A DNA stretch of 64,000 nucleotides, from NCBI RefSeq assembly GCF_036850765.1, contig NC_089494.1:227992779-228056778 (forward strand), written 5' to 3'. Numbering within the stretch: the stretch's first letter is position 1; each line of letters starts with the position of its first letter. Positions 23,257 through 33,595 of this stretch are shown here, one piece after another. Position numbers and translations under genes: made by a program. The DNA comes from Saccopteryx bilineata (Eukaryota; Chordata; Mammalia; Chiroptera; Emballonuridae). The notes beneath the pieces are model-generated. The model saw only the letters and a program-made list of their open reading frames with translations, had not been told where the DNA came from and did no database searches.

Positions 23257-23454
23257 CATTAGAGTCTCACCGACAGACTCAAAAACGGGTAGAGAAAAAA
23301 AGACGGTGTGTGGGGATGAGGGAAGGGAAGAGAGAGCTGAGGACCATGATGTATGAATGAGACAGAAGGACTTTAATGAGGGAAAACTAGCATTTGCTGT
23401 TCATAATTTATAGAAATTAGGGGTCAGATTGACCCTAAAGCTCAAGTTCCATCA

Positions 23455-23616
23455 ACTAGTCAAACTTTCTGTTCACATGGTCCGAGGAGTGACAGCATCT
23501 GCATCAGCGGAAGTTGTTAGTAATGAAGAATTGTGGTCCTCCGCCCAGACCCACTGCATCCGATTCGGCACCAGAATGAAATCCCAGGAGACTCAGATGC
23601 ACATTGGAGTTTGAGA
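23455..23616. repeat. MER5A-like ancient hAT fragment
   Basis: GACAGCATCTGCATCAGCGG is followed by CCCAGGAGACTCAGATGCAC and ATTGGAGTTTGAGAGGCA. This is the usual end of MER5A-type elements. The right end touches the target duplication of the next SINE. Confidence 0.6.
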
Positions 23617-23630
23617 GGCAATGTTGTCTT

Positions 23631-23992
23631 TTTTTTTTTTTTTTTAATTTTTTAATTTTTTTTAATTTTTAATTTTTTTATAGGGACAGAGAGAGAGTCA
23701 GATAGAGGGATAGACAGACAGGAATGGAGAGAGATGAGAAGCATCAATCATCAGTTTTTCGTTGCGACACCATAGTTGTTCATTGATTGCTTTCTCATAT
23801 GTGCCATGACTGCGGGCCTTCAGCAGACTGAGTAACCCCTTGCTCGAGCCAGTGACCTTGGGTCCAAGCTGGTGAGCTTTTTGCTCAAACCAGATGAGCC
23901 CGCGCTCAAGCTGGCGACCTTGGGGTCTCGAACCTGGGTCCTTCCGCATCCCAGTCTGACGCTCTATCCACTGCACCACCGCCTGGTCAGGC
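23631..23992 (-). mobile_element. Type A SINE, reversed
   Basis: The reversed head is CACTGCACCACCGCCTGGTC. The tail is an impure T-rich run of about 50 bases at 23631-23680. An exact 14-bp duplication GGCAATGTTGTCTT lies at 23617-23630 and 23993-24006. The 125-codon minus-strand frame is an artefact of the SINE. Confidence 0.93.
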
Positions 23993-24169
23993 GGCAATGT
24001 TGTCTTAAAGAGAGCAGTCTCCACGCACTTGGGTCGCTGTGTCTGAACTCGGATGGAGCTTTCTGGGACAAACAAAACTTCTTATACTTGACGTGGACCT
24101 GACGGGAAAAGGGAGGAACACGTGTCAGTCTTCCCTCACCTTTAGAGATGGGGTAGGCCACTTGAAGGG

Positions 24170-24517
24170 TGTAATGCTGGGGGCTGAGGCCAGGCAGGTC
24201 CACAATGGATTTGGGTGGACGGTAGAGAAACTGCAGAGCTGGAAAGCATTGGGCCATTTGTGTAATAAAGTCTTACAATGGCAGACGAGTACACAGCAGG
24301 GGAAAAACCTCTTCTCTGGCAGACAAACAGCAAAAATGGCCCCTCACAGTGGAGGGCAGACGACCCACAATCCGCCATTCACAATACCCCTGAGCGCTAG
24401 CACCCACAGCTTTGCATAGTCTATGCACACGTGCCTCTGCCAGGTGCTTATGCACTAATCAGGCAAAGGGATTGCAGCCGGTAAACCAGTGAGCAAGCCT
24501 AACACAGCTGCCCCACA
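24170..24517 (+). mobile_element. Solo LTR, copy B of a two-copy family
   Basis: It begins TGTAATGCTGGGGGCTGAGG and ends AGCTGCCCCACA. A perfect 5-bp duplication AAGGG lies at 24165-24169 and 24518-24522. An AATAAAG signal sits near 24262. It is similar throughout to 21294-21627. TG...CA ends with a 5-bp duplication are retroviral. The overlapping 126-codon plus-strand frame crosses the LTR edge and is not a gene. Confidence 0.88.
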
Positions 24518-24688
24518 AAGGGGAACAGTCTGATGCGGGACATCATTCTGATCAAGCGTCAGGCAAAGCCCGACAAAGGGAAGGGAGATATGCAGAATTT
24601 TATAGGATGTCATTTAGATATTTATGAGGGCTGTGGCCCAGTCAGACTGGAAGAATAGGAAAGCCATTCAGATAAAACCAGGCGTATG

Positions 24689-25032
24689 CCTGATCAGGTG
24701 GTGGCGCAGTGGATAGAGCGTCGGACTGGGATGCGGAAAGACCCAGGTCGAGACCCCGAGGTCGCCAGCTTGAGCGCGGGCTCATCTGGTTTGAGCAAAG
24801 AGCTCACCAGCTTGGACCCAAGGTCCCTGGCTCCAGCAGGGGGTTACTCGGTCTGCTGAAGGCCCGCGGTCAAGGCACATGTGAGAAAGCAATCAATGAA
24901 CAACTAAGAAGTTGCAACGCGCAACGAGAAACTGATGATGATGCTTCTCATCTCTCTCCGTTCCTGTCTGTCTTGTCCCTGTCTATCTCTGCCTCTGTAA
25001 AAAAAAACAAAAACAAAACAAAACAAAAAAAT
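24689..25032 (+). mobile_element. Type A SINE
   Basis: The head CCTGATCAGGTGGTGGCGCA has an intact A box. The B box is changed to GGTCGAGACC. The tail is A-rich with CAAAA units. A 9-bp duplication AGGCGTATG lies at 24680-24688 and 25033-25041. The 111-codon frame beginning MDRASDWDAERP is SINE read-through that also appears in other copies. Confidence 0.9.
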
Positions 25033-25041
25033 AGGCGTATG

Positions 25042-27320
25042 TAAATGATTCTAGCCATTAAAGTGTTAAACCAACAGGTGGGACCTGGATTGTAGCTCTT
25101 CCAGGTAATGACATAGGTTAAAACTGAAAGAAGTCACGATGTTGCTGGTCATGGTCAGAGGAGAATAAAAATGCCTTGCCCTGAAACCTCTGACTGATAT
25201 GAACGCTCATTACACTACAGTGGTGACCTCCACTTGTTTGGGATGATGTAACCATTCTCTTGATTTTTAATCCCGTTAAGATTTAAAGTAGTAACTCAGA
25301 TCCACAGGGTTAGCATTTCTGTGTAAGTTCCAGAAAAGATTTTTATAATCTTGAGGATGATGTATGTTGTGTGGTATTTCAAATATTTGTAATGGAGGAT
25401 TGGACCTGTTAGAGAACTGTGATCTCAGTTTAAAGAGTGTAATTTGTAATTTTTGGTTGAAACATAAAAGACACCTTTAAACACCCTTTTACTAAGGTTC
25501 TAAACCATTTTGGAATGCTTAAGAGGACTTGAGATTTAATATAGTTACATTTTGCTAGTCATATAAGTACTTGAGAATTTTTGCTTGTTAGAAGCATTTG
25601 AAATGCTAAAAAGATTCAAAGATTAAATATGTAATGCAGCTTGGAATTTTTAATGGAATTTAATTGAGTATGCAAATGAGGCTGTTTGGGAGAATTTAGT
25701 TCATGCAGCTTTAGCTGACAAACTTTAATCTCTTTGTAAATGATGGTAAAAATTTGCTCAATTTATAAATAGAATAATTTATATTATAATAAAAATTATA
25801 TGTTGAACTTTAAGGTTTAAGGAAATTAGGTTTTAGAATTAGTTAAAACTTGTTCCTCTAATACATTTTCTATTAATTTAAAAACATTCGCAAATAGCTT
25901 TCACTATGCTCTAAAACGTTCATTAAGATGCCAAAAATTCATGTTGACATAAATAATTCAAATAATCTCCAGTATCTGCTAAGTTTAAAGCCAAGGACCT
26001 TTTTTGTTGTTCTTGCACTAAGACGTTCAAAGGCATAACCTTCAGGCTCACTGCTGAGATGCTTCCGTGTGTACCGTCTGTAGATAACTGGCCAGCAGAC
26101 CACACAAGTGGCCTCTAGGATGGTTCTCCAGGCCATTGCCATCACTGAGCATTTGTAAAGTCCCCTCTGCATCCCACCTCATGACAGGCAGAGGAGGAAA
26201 GCCACGCAATGAACCAAAAGGCTGACGTTCTTTAACGATGTCTGCTGGTCTGTTCCACTGATTAGGACCACACAGTTTGCTCACTTTAGACTCTCGAAAA
26301 GCTCAGAGCTCAAGTCTGTATTGCAAACTGCAAATGGTTTGTAAAATTCTGTCTTAAAATGATGCCTGGCATTCTGAGGGGTGACCTTGCTCTGTGGCAC
26401 AGCTCTGTCCCCGCTGGCAGTGACGTCCAGGAGCCTGCAGGACGGCTGGATCTAAGGAAGACTTGGGCTTCCACACATTGTCCCCAAATGCCTCTCTTTC
26501 AGATTTGGATTTTATTGGCTTTTCTGATGACTTCAAAGAAAAATAAAAAGAATTTACTATCAACTTTTCTGTAGAAATCACTCTGCCACCAAAGGCTGCT
26601 AAATCTTGCTGGCTTAATAATGGGAGCCATCTTGAAACTAGTCTACCAGATCCTCACTGCGTTCTTGATGTTGACAAGTCTTGGGGTTCTCACCTTTGAG
26701 AAGATTTTGAGCTAAGGAGAGAAGGAAGCTCATAGGAACAGTGTGTTTTTCTTAATCCAATATGGTGAAAGGCAAGCTCTTAGTGCTTTGGCTTCTAAGT
26801 GGATGCCCATTGCAGAATGCTTGGTTACTGATGTTGTCTTCTCTGCCTCCTTCTTCCTGAAGCCTTGCCAAGTTTCTCCTTCAATACTTGCTTTTATCAC
26901 ATAACATTGTAATTCCCGTATACTTATTTTTTTACCTCCACCCCAGAATACCTCAGACCAAAGCTTGTGTTTTATTCATTCTTTATTTCCCTGTGACTCT
27001 GTCCCCAGCAATCTGCACATCTGAAGTACTCAAAATCTATTCGTGTCCTGAACAAATGAATAAGCTAAATACATCACATTAGAGAATTTTACAGAAAGAT
27101 ATATTGGAGAGTCATTTTCTCAGTTTTCTTTAAATTCTGACATTTTTTTCTACTTTAAATGTTAAGTATAGGATTAACTCTAGTTTCATGGATATAGTAT
27201 TTTATTAAATGTGTGCATATTTTATAGGTAGGTCTACTCTTAGTTACCTGTACTAGTTAGTATAGGAAGAATCACATAACTTCACCAGAATAGGTCTCCA
27301 AGATGATCTAGTTGGATGAT
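25042..27320. other. Repeat-poor, AT-rich interval; possible noncoding elements
   Basis: No transposon signature for over 2 kb. The part at 25200-25900 is AT-rich with an octamer-like ATGCAAAT near 25674. Three overlapping minus-strand frames at 25923-26284 and one at 26354-26581 look locally protein-like, but they share no frame and match no family I know. Confidence 0.4.
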
Positions 27321-27334
27321 AGTACTAACATGTT

Positions 27335-27470
27335 ACTTATTAAGCATTCACTATATGCAAGTTTTCTGCTAAGCACTGTATGTACTTTATCTCATTTAAG
27401 ATTAAAACAACTCTAAAAAAGTAGATATAATTATTATTCCCACTGTAATGATCAAGAAAACGTACTCCAG
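27335..27470 (-). repeat. MIR SINE, reversed, first part
   Basis: AAGCATTCACTATATGCAAG is followed by TCTGCTAAGCACTGTATGTA, the CTTTATCTCATTTAAGATTA block and ATTATTATTCCCACTGTAAT. Its continuation lies after the SINE, at about 27831-27875. Confidence 0.75.
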
Positions 27471-27830
27471 CCTGACCAGGCAGTGGCGCAGTGGATAGAA
27501 TGTTGGACTGGGATGCAGAGGACCCAGGTTCGAGACCCCGAGGTCGCCAGCTTGAGTGCAGACTCATCTGGTTTGAGCAAAAGCCCACCAGCTTGAACCC
27601 AAGGTCGCTGGCTCCAGAAAGGGGTTACTCGGTCTGCTGAAGGCCTGCAGTCAAGGCATGTATGAGAAAGCAATCAATGAACAACTAAGGTGTTGCAATG
27701 CGCAATGAAAAACTGATGATTGATGCTTCTCATCTCTCTGTTCCTGTCTGTCCCTGTCTATCCCTCTCTCTGACTCACTCTCTGTCTCTGTAAACAAAAC
27801 AAAACAAAACAAAAAAGAAAAAGAAAAAAG
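27471..27830 (+). mobile_element. Type A SINE with intact pol III boxes, inside MIR
   Basis: The head is CCTGACCAGGCAGTGGCGCA. The A box TGGCGCAGTGG (27484-27494) and B box GGTTCGAGACC (27527-27537) fit the consensus fully. The tail is (AAAAC)n-like. No exact target duplication is readable, but MIR sequence on both sides marks the insertion. Confidence 0.88.
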
Positions 27831-28057
27831 AGATTACATAACTTGTTCTTGGTGACAAAGGTCATTCAAATATTTTTATATCTGACTTTGCTCACAGTAG
27901 ACTTATATTTCCAGTGCACTTTTTTCAAGCTAAAATGAGAGTCCTCTTATATTTTTAGAAAATAGACATTGATGATGGCAAGGAGTGGATCAGAAGTAGA
28001 TGAAGCCAGCAGGAGATTGAAATTAGTTTCAGGTGATGCATTTGTTCTTTTAAAGGG
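27831..28057. other. MIR end and unassigned sequence
   Basis: GAGATTACATAACTTGTTCT followed by TGGTGACAAAGGTCAT is the rest of the split MIR. After that I see no feature. Confidence 0.5.
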
Positions 28058-28175
28058 TATTATCGAATGCCTAGTGCATGTGACACACTGTTCCGGACCT
28101 GTAGGTGGATGTGGGAAGCACAGAGTGGTTCAGGATGTGACTCCTCCCCTGACAGGGCTAACTAGCTGACAGCGG
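28058..28175 (-). repeat. L2 3' end fragment, reversed
   Basis: GAATGCCTAGTGCATGTGAC starts the reversed L2 3' end. A GGTTCAGGATGTGACTCCTC segment and a CTAACTAGCTGACAGCGGGG segment follow in the usual order. Confidence 0.55.
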
Positions 28176-28555
28176 GGACATCCCGGTGCCAGATAACAGC
28201 AAGGCAAGGTTGAATGCGTTGGCCCGGGAGAACAGAACAGATGAAATGCCAAGGTTCTGATATGGGAAACCTTGTTTGCAGTGGAGGGTTCAGGGGAACT
28301 TTGGAGAAAGGGGCACTTAAGTGGAGGCAGGAAATATGCAGCTTCTTCTTTGGAGGCAATGGGAGCAGATGACAAAGGGCAGTCCTCCCAGTAGAGGGAG
28401 GAGGATAAGTAAACTCAACCACAACTTGAAGCAATGAACCAGGTGCCTCAGTCCCTCTCTTCCCCATCCTACAGCACTTCTCACCACAGAGAGTGGTTTA
28501 TGCCAGAAGTGCAAGGCCCACAGCTTCACCTGTGCTTGACTTTCCACCCTCTTTT

Positions 28556-28880
28556 GTATGTGTGTCTGTGTGATACAGACAGAGAATGAGAGACAGGGAG
28601 AAGGACAAAGACAGACAGACGGCAAGGAGAGAGATGAGAAACATCAACTCTTCGTTGTGGCACCTTAGTTGTTCATTGATTGCTTTCTCATATGTGCTTT
28701 GACCAGGGCACTACAGCAGAGTGAGCCCTTGCTCAAGCCAGCGACCTTGGGTTCAAGCTGGTGAGCTGTGCTCAAACCAGATGAACCTGTGCTTAAAGCT
28801 GCCGACCTCGGGGTTTTGAACCTGGGTCCTGCGCATCCCAGTTCAACACTCTATCCACTGAGCCACTGCCTGGTCAGGCT
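28556..28880 (-). mobile_element. Type A SINE, older variant, reversed
   Basis: The reversed head is GAGCCACTGCCTGGTCAGGC. The tail is replaced by a GACAGAGAATGAGAGACAGG run. Flanks CCCTCTTTT and TCCTCTTTT suggest a short duplication with one difference. It is a diverged copy. Confidence 0.8.
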
Positions 28881-29289
28881 GTTCATCCTCTTTTTTCTCT
28901 AAGTTATCTCTCTACTTGCTTCTTCCCTATAGCTCATACACAAACACATTTAAAAAAAAAGAAAAAAGTCCTCCCTTAATCCTGTGTCTCCTTGTGGGTT
29001 GTTTCTTTGCTTTGTGTCACAGTCCTTTTTTCCCTAGCGGTCTTTTTCAAAAAGTCTCTTCAGTCTCCATGCACCCAGTCTCTCTCCTGAGGCCAGTGCA
29101 CCCTGGCGCTTCTGCTCATTGCTCTGACTCTTCCCTGCCAGGCACCCGACCTCCATTCCCCAAAAGAGAGAACTCTGCCCATCTGGCAGGCGACATTGTT
29201 GCTAACACCCCTTTTTTATGAAAACCCTGTCCTCCCTTGGCCTCTGGGCTACTCTTTCCCTTTGCTGACTCTTCCTTCTATGTCCACAA

Positions 29290-29560
29290 AACACCCTAGA
29301 TTGGGAGACTTAAATAACACACATTTATTCCTCCAGTTCTAGAGGCTGGGGAGTCTAAGATCAAGATGCTGGCAGACTTGGTGTCTGGTGAGAGCCTGCT
29401 TCCTGGTTCACAGACACCCCCTTCTCATTGTGTGCTCTTTTATAAGGGTACCAGTCCCATTTATGATGGGTCCAACCTCGTGACCTAATCACCTTCCAAA
29501 GATCTTACTTCTTAATACCTTTGCATTCGGGGTTAAGATTTCAGGGTTTACACAAACAGT
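29290..29560. repeat. Ancient MLT1-like (ERVL-MaLR) LTR fragment
   Basis: TTATTCCTCCAGTTCTAGAG and GCTGGGGAGTCTAAGATCAA are followed by GATGCTGGCAGACTTGGTGT. Then come CTTTTATAAGGGTACCAGTC, GACCTAATCACC and a GGGGTTAAGATTTCAGGGTT end. These phrases are common in mammalian MaLR-type LTRs. The exact subfamily is not determined. Confidence 0.5.
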
Positions 29561-29599
29561 CTGTAACAAGTGGGGTTCTTCAACCTTGGTTTTTAGCCT

Positions 29600-30475
29600 G
29601 CATTTTAGTTCATTACACACCATCCCTGTATGATTTTATTGAAACCGGTGGTTTCAACCACTGTCTCTATTCACATAAATACACAATAGCTCTACTGATA
29701 ACTATTACATCTATACCTCCTGAACCCCATTTGAGCACCAGATCGCTGGTGCTTACACTCTCCACTGACAGACATCTCCACATGAAGAGCCCACGGTACC
29801 TTGAACTTGGCATGCCCAGATGGTGCCAGTCAACTCTTCCCTCATTCCCTAATCCATCCTTCTTTTCTTTTTTTTTTCTTCTACTAAATTTCTAATCTTT
29901 ATTAACGGCACCATCCTTCACCCACATGCCCTAGTAGGCACTCTAGCTTCTCTTCACTATGGCCGATTGGAGTCTTGTCAAAGCCATGCCCCGAAGCTCT
30001 CTGGGACCAGTTTCTTTTCCACTCTCACAGCTACGCAGACTCAGCATTTCCGGCCTGGACCATCCTCAGAGTCTACCAAGTCTTCCCCGCTACAGCCTCT
30101 GTGCCTGCAGTTCATGCTGCAGGAGCAATTTCCCAGACGTCACCAGTGCTGTACCACTCTGTGCCTGCAGTTCATGCTGCAGGAGTCATTTCCCAGACGT
30201 CACCAGTGCTGTACCACTCTGTGCCTGCAGTTCATGCTGCAGGAGTCATTTCCCAGACGTCACCAGTGCTGTACCACTCTTCTTCACCACGTGGAGGACA
30301 GAGACCATGACCCTGCGAGGGCACTCGAGGCCTTCTACCCTCTGCCCCCAGCATCTCTCCCTTCACTCAGTAGCCGCACCAAGTCCTAGTCCCGCCAGAC
30401 TTCTGGCCTGTTCTGTGCCCTTTTGTGATCCCCTCCATCTGGAATGCCCTGACTCCTGCCCCGTGGAGAAGTAAT
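29600..30475 (+). repeat. L2 LINE remnant with an internal 60-bp triplication
   Basis: GACAGACATCTCCACATGAA and GGCACCATCCTTCACCCACA are L2 ORF2 phrases. TCTGGCCTGTTCTGTGCCCT with CCATCTGGAATGCCCTGACT is the L2 3' UTR start. Between them lies the tandem repeat at 30101-30280. A 171-codon frame at 29959-30474 gains its length from the triplication. Confidence 0.7.
30101..30280. repeat. Tandem triplication, 60-bp unit
   Basis: Units lie at 30101-30160, 30161-30220 and 30221-30280, each starting GTGCCTGCAGTTCATGCTGC. Units 2 and 3 are identical. Unit 1 differs at two adjacent bases (30126-30127). The unit length is a multiple of three, so each forward frame that lacks a stop stays open. Confidence 0.97.
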
Positions 30476-30498
30476 ACCCCGTTAAAAACCTAAACATG

Positions 30499-30911
30499 GG
30501 CCCTGGCCGGTTGGCTCAGTGGTAGAGCATCGGCCTGGCGTGCGGGGGAACCGGGTTCAATTCCAGGCCAGGGCACACAGGAGAAGCGCCCATTTGCTTC
30601 TCTACCCCCCCCTTCCTCTCTGTCTCTCTCTTCCCCTCCCGCAGCCAAGGCTCCATTGGAGCAAAGGTGGCCCAGGCGCTGGGGTTGGCTCCTTGGCCGC
30701 TGCCCCAGGTGCTAGAGTGGCTCTGGTCACGGCAAAGCGACGCCCCAGAGGGGCAGAGCATCGCCCCCTGGTGGGCAGAGCGTCGCCCCTGGTGGGCGTG
30801 CCGGGTGGATCCCAGTCGGTCGCATGCGGGAGTCTGTCTGACTGTCTCTCCCCGTTTCCAGCTTCAGAAAAATACAAAAAAAACCCAAAAAAACACCCCC
30901 CCAAAAAAAAT
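30499..30911 (+). mobile_element. Type B SINE
   Basis: The head is GGCCCTGGCCGGTTGGCTCA, with A box TGGCTCAGTGG and B box GGTTCAATTCC. A CTCF-core-like 12-mer lies at 30763-30774, and a second, one-C-shorter relative follows it. The tail is A-rich with interspersed C runs. An 11-bp duplication ACCTAAACATG lies at 30488-30498 and 30912-30922. Confidence 0.93.
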
Positions 30912-30922
30912 ACCTAAACATG

Positions 30923-32335
30923 CCCAAGGCCTCCAGGTGCCTAGGGCTCTCAGACGGTGAGGAGCTCCTAGAGTGTCCGGCTTGGTCTCAGTCTCCTTTA
31001 ATTTGAAGGTTGGCACAGAGAGACCATTGGAGATGCCCAAAGAGAAGGGAAGAGTTAACAAGTTTCCACTCTAATGCTTGAAGCAATAAGGCTTCACGAG
31101 GAGTTTGCTTTCTTATAAATTCAAAGACTTGTACGAATGGTTAGTTTTCACAAGATCTAAAACTCACTTTGTCCTCTTACTGGATTCTTCTTGGGGCCTT
31201 GGCACGAGGGAAGTAAACTCACTCTCAGTGGGAACAAGGCAGCAATTTAGGGCCACCTGCTGTCCTTCCGCAGCCCCTCGGGCTGGGTTCAGGGTCCGGG
31301 CGATGCTCTCAGCTCCAGGAGCTGGCTCCCAGACCCCACCTCTCTGGCATTAAAAAATAAAGCTGAGAAGCAAATAGCTGACTTTCTTTAAAACGTCACT
31401 GGGAAGGTGATCTGCCACCTTGCAAAGAGATCACTGTTGCTACACATCGTGAGTGATAGCAGCCCTTCTGGAGGGGTACACTGCTATCGATCTTTCATTT
31501 TTAAGAACACTTTCGATTTGCAACATAGCATAGTAAATTTCCAACGTAACAGGAACCAAATAAATGAAAGATTAGTGTGATTAAAGAAAAAACACCACCA
31601 ATTAATTTAATCTAGACTAAAAACTGCAAAATGGTTACTAATACTTATCATAATTACAATGACATTAAGGCGCCTTTTTAGGTTGTTTTGTTTCTTTGTA
31701 AATGGGATTTAAGTAACACACCCTACAAAGATGATAAATCTAACTGCGTGACTACCAGGTGCAAGAATTCTATTTGTGTGGCATGAACAGAGCTGCTTAA
31801 TCCCTCACTCGTTCTTTTCTGTTTGGCAGCTAAACATTTCCTGGTGTGCCCTGTAATAACAGGCAGCTGTCCCGTCAGCCCCACTGAAAAGTGAGATAAT
31901 AAGGCAGGCAAATGATGTTCTTTATGTCCTGAGTCGACCACTTCCTGCAGTTTTCCTCTCAAATGCTTTAGGTAACAAGGATCTGTGCAATTTCCACAGT
32001 TTTTTCTTAAAAAGTTTGTCCCAATTCTTGGTGAATGTCATTTCCCTTTGGGACATTTGGTGGAAAAAGAGGCAGCCTGCTTCATTGCACCAGGACAGAA
32101 GAGTGGCTCTGAATGGGGTTTGTGAATGGATATCCCCCCTCAAAAGCCAGCGAGGTGGTCAGAGCTGTAGCTAGCGTCTGAAGGGGGTGGGGCTGGCTCC
32201 CCTAGGAGATAACAGCTCTGGACCTTTCTGTTGTGCCTCTGGGGTAACTGGCCCTTTTAGAAGCTGTAGCAGGAGCGGTGGTCCTGCAGTCCTGCGTGGC
32301 CTCCTGGCTGGGGTAGGAGTCCAGGGCTGTACATT
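30923..32335. other. Repeat-free interval, candidate noncoding regulatory DNA
   Basis: No transposon sequence that I can recognise. The part at 31370-32170 contains TCACACTAATC-type and CAATTAATTTAATCTAG homeodomain-like sites and an E-box GGCAGCTGTCC, with no long frame. This is discussed as a finding. Confidence 0.4.
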
Positions 32336-32339
32336 GTCT

Positions 32340-32485
32340 GACCTGTGAGGGACCTTGGAGGTCCTCTGTATCTGTCCCACATTTTACCAAAAAGGAAGCT
32401 GAGGCTCTATGGCTAGCAGGGACAGTTGGAACTTGAACCCAGGTGTCCTTATTGCCAGTCTGGGGGTGATGCCTTTTGCTAAGAT
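32340..32485 (-). repeat. MIR-type SINE, reversed
   Basis: CCCACATTTTACCAAAAAGG, AAGCTGAGGCTCTATGGCTA and GAACTTGAACCCAGGTGTCC follow the reversed MIR order. Confidence 0.6.
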
Positions 32486-33364
32486 GAAGATGCATTTTTT
32501 GGGCATTTGTTACAATCCACGCTGATCCAAGACCAGTAAATAACCTTGAATCGTCCTGATTTCAATTCTGTTCATAGTGCAGAAGAAGGTTAATGCGCAG
32601 AGAACATATTTTATAGTACGAGTTTTCAGGGACTCACTAAATTATCATTCATTCCTTCATTCACTCGTAAATCACTCACTGGGCGAGGATAAGAGAAACA
32701 AATGGGTCACTGATCTTGCTGCCTGCAGAAGTGTTTCAATAACCAGAGAAACACATTCCAAACATTCTGGACACGGGGCTGAGTGTGCAGGAGGGAAGGG
32801 GTAACTGAGTGACTCTGTAAACTCCTTTTAAACCGCCCGAGAGCAAAATGCTTGCTTCATTTCAGCAAATTATTCCAACTCTGCAGACTGTTGTTCCAGG
32901 GGAAGAAGGATCCCACTTCAGTGACAAAGTTAGATTCTTCGTTCCTGTTCTTTACCGAAATCCTCATTAAAACAGCCACAGGTCGGTGACTGTCCTGGGG
33001 GCTGGGAGCCTGTGCCTGTGGTTTGCCCTCTGGCCCAGAGCGGCCACCTGGGCTCACAGGCAGAGGCTGCCCCTCAGTTCTTGAGCAGGGTTTCTCCTGG
33101 CTGGCCCCAGGCAGGGTTCACCCGGGGCCAGGGTTGTGAGCCGCCCTCCAGAGAGGTGCCCTCTGGGGAAAGGAAGAATTCAGCAAAGGAGGAAGGAGTT
33201 CACTTTTCCCCCTCCCCCACATCCAAGCAGGATCCAGAGGCTGTTGTCATTTGTTAGGTCTGTTGACCCACCTTTCCTGAGAGGATAAAGCACCCTTCAC
33301 TCAATGGCTTCTCTTGTTAGTCTCCTCCCCTCCCCATGATATTTTCCACCTTCCATTCCTATTT
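32486..33364. other. Repeat-poor interval, no gene
   Basis: I see no repeat family. The 81-codon frame at 33012-33257 has no domain or splice context that I can support. Confidence 0.4.
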
Positions 33365-33590
33365 TTAGGAAATTATTATATAGCTAATATTTATCGACCA
33401 TTATGTGCTCAAGCAGTGGTTCAACTGCAGTGCAGGTATTAATCACTAAGTCCTCACGACAACACAGTGAGGTGTTGCTGTTATTCTCATTTTACAGATG
33501 AGCAAACAGGCTCGGAAGGAATGGTGGTCCAAATCCAGAAAGTCTGGCTTCAAAGTGTCTTATTTATAACTCTTTGAGGAATAGGTGATG
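33365..33590 (-). repeat. MIR SINE, reversed
   Basis: TAATATTTATCGACCATTAT is followed by GTGCTCAAGCAGTGG, a CACTAAGTCCTCACGACAAC block and CTCATTTTACAGATGAGCAA. The LTR at 33596 inserted just downstream. Confidence 0.75.
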
Positions 33591-33595
33591 GATTC

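Noticed and set aside
21299..24517. One provirus bounded by two LTRs
   Set aside because: Each LTR has its own flanking 5-bp words, and the DNA between them contains unrelated repeats with no gag or pol remnant.
24709..25044. 111-codon frame MDRASDWDAERP...
   Set aside because: This is the type A SINE body. A near-identical peptide appears on the minus strand at 5546-5764.
30101..30280. CRISPR-like array
   Set aside because: The 60-bp units abut with no spacers, and the DNA is mammalian. It is a plain tandem repeat.
29959..30474. 171-codon cysteine-rich repeat protein frame
   Set aside because: The frame lies in an L2 relic and is long only because the 60-bp triplication lacks stops in all three forward frames. 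There is no domain and no conserved start context.
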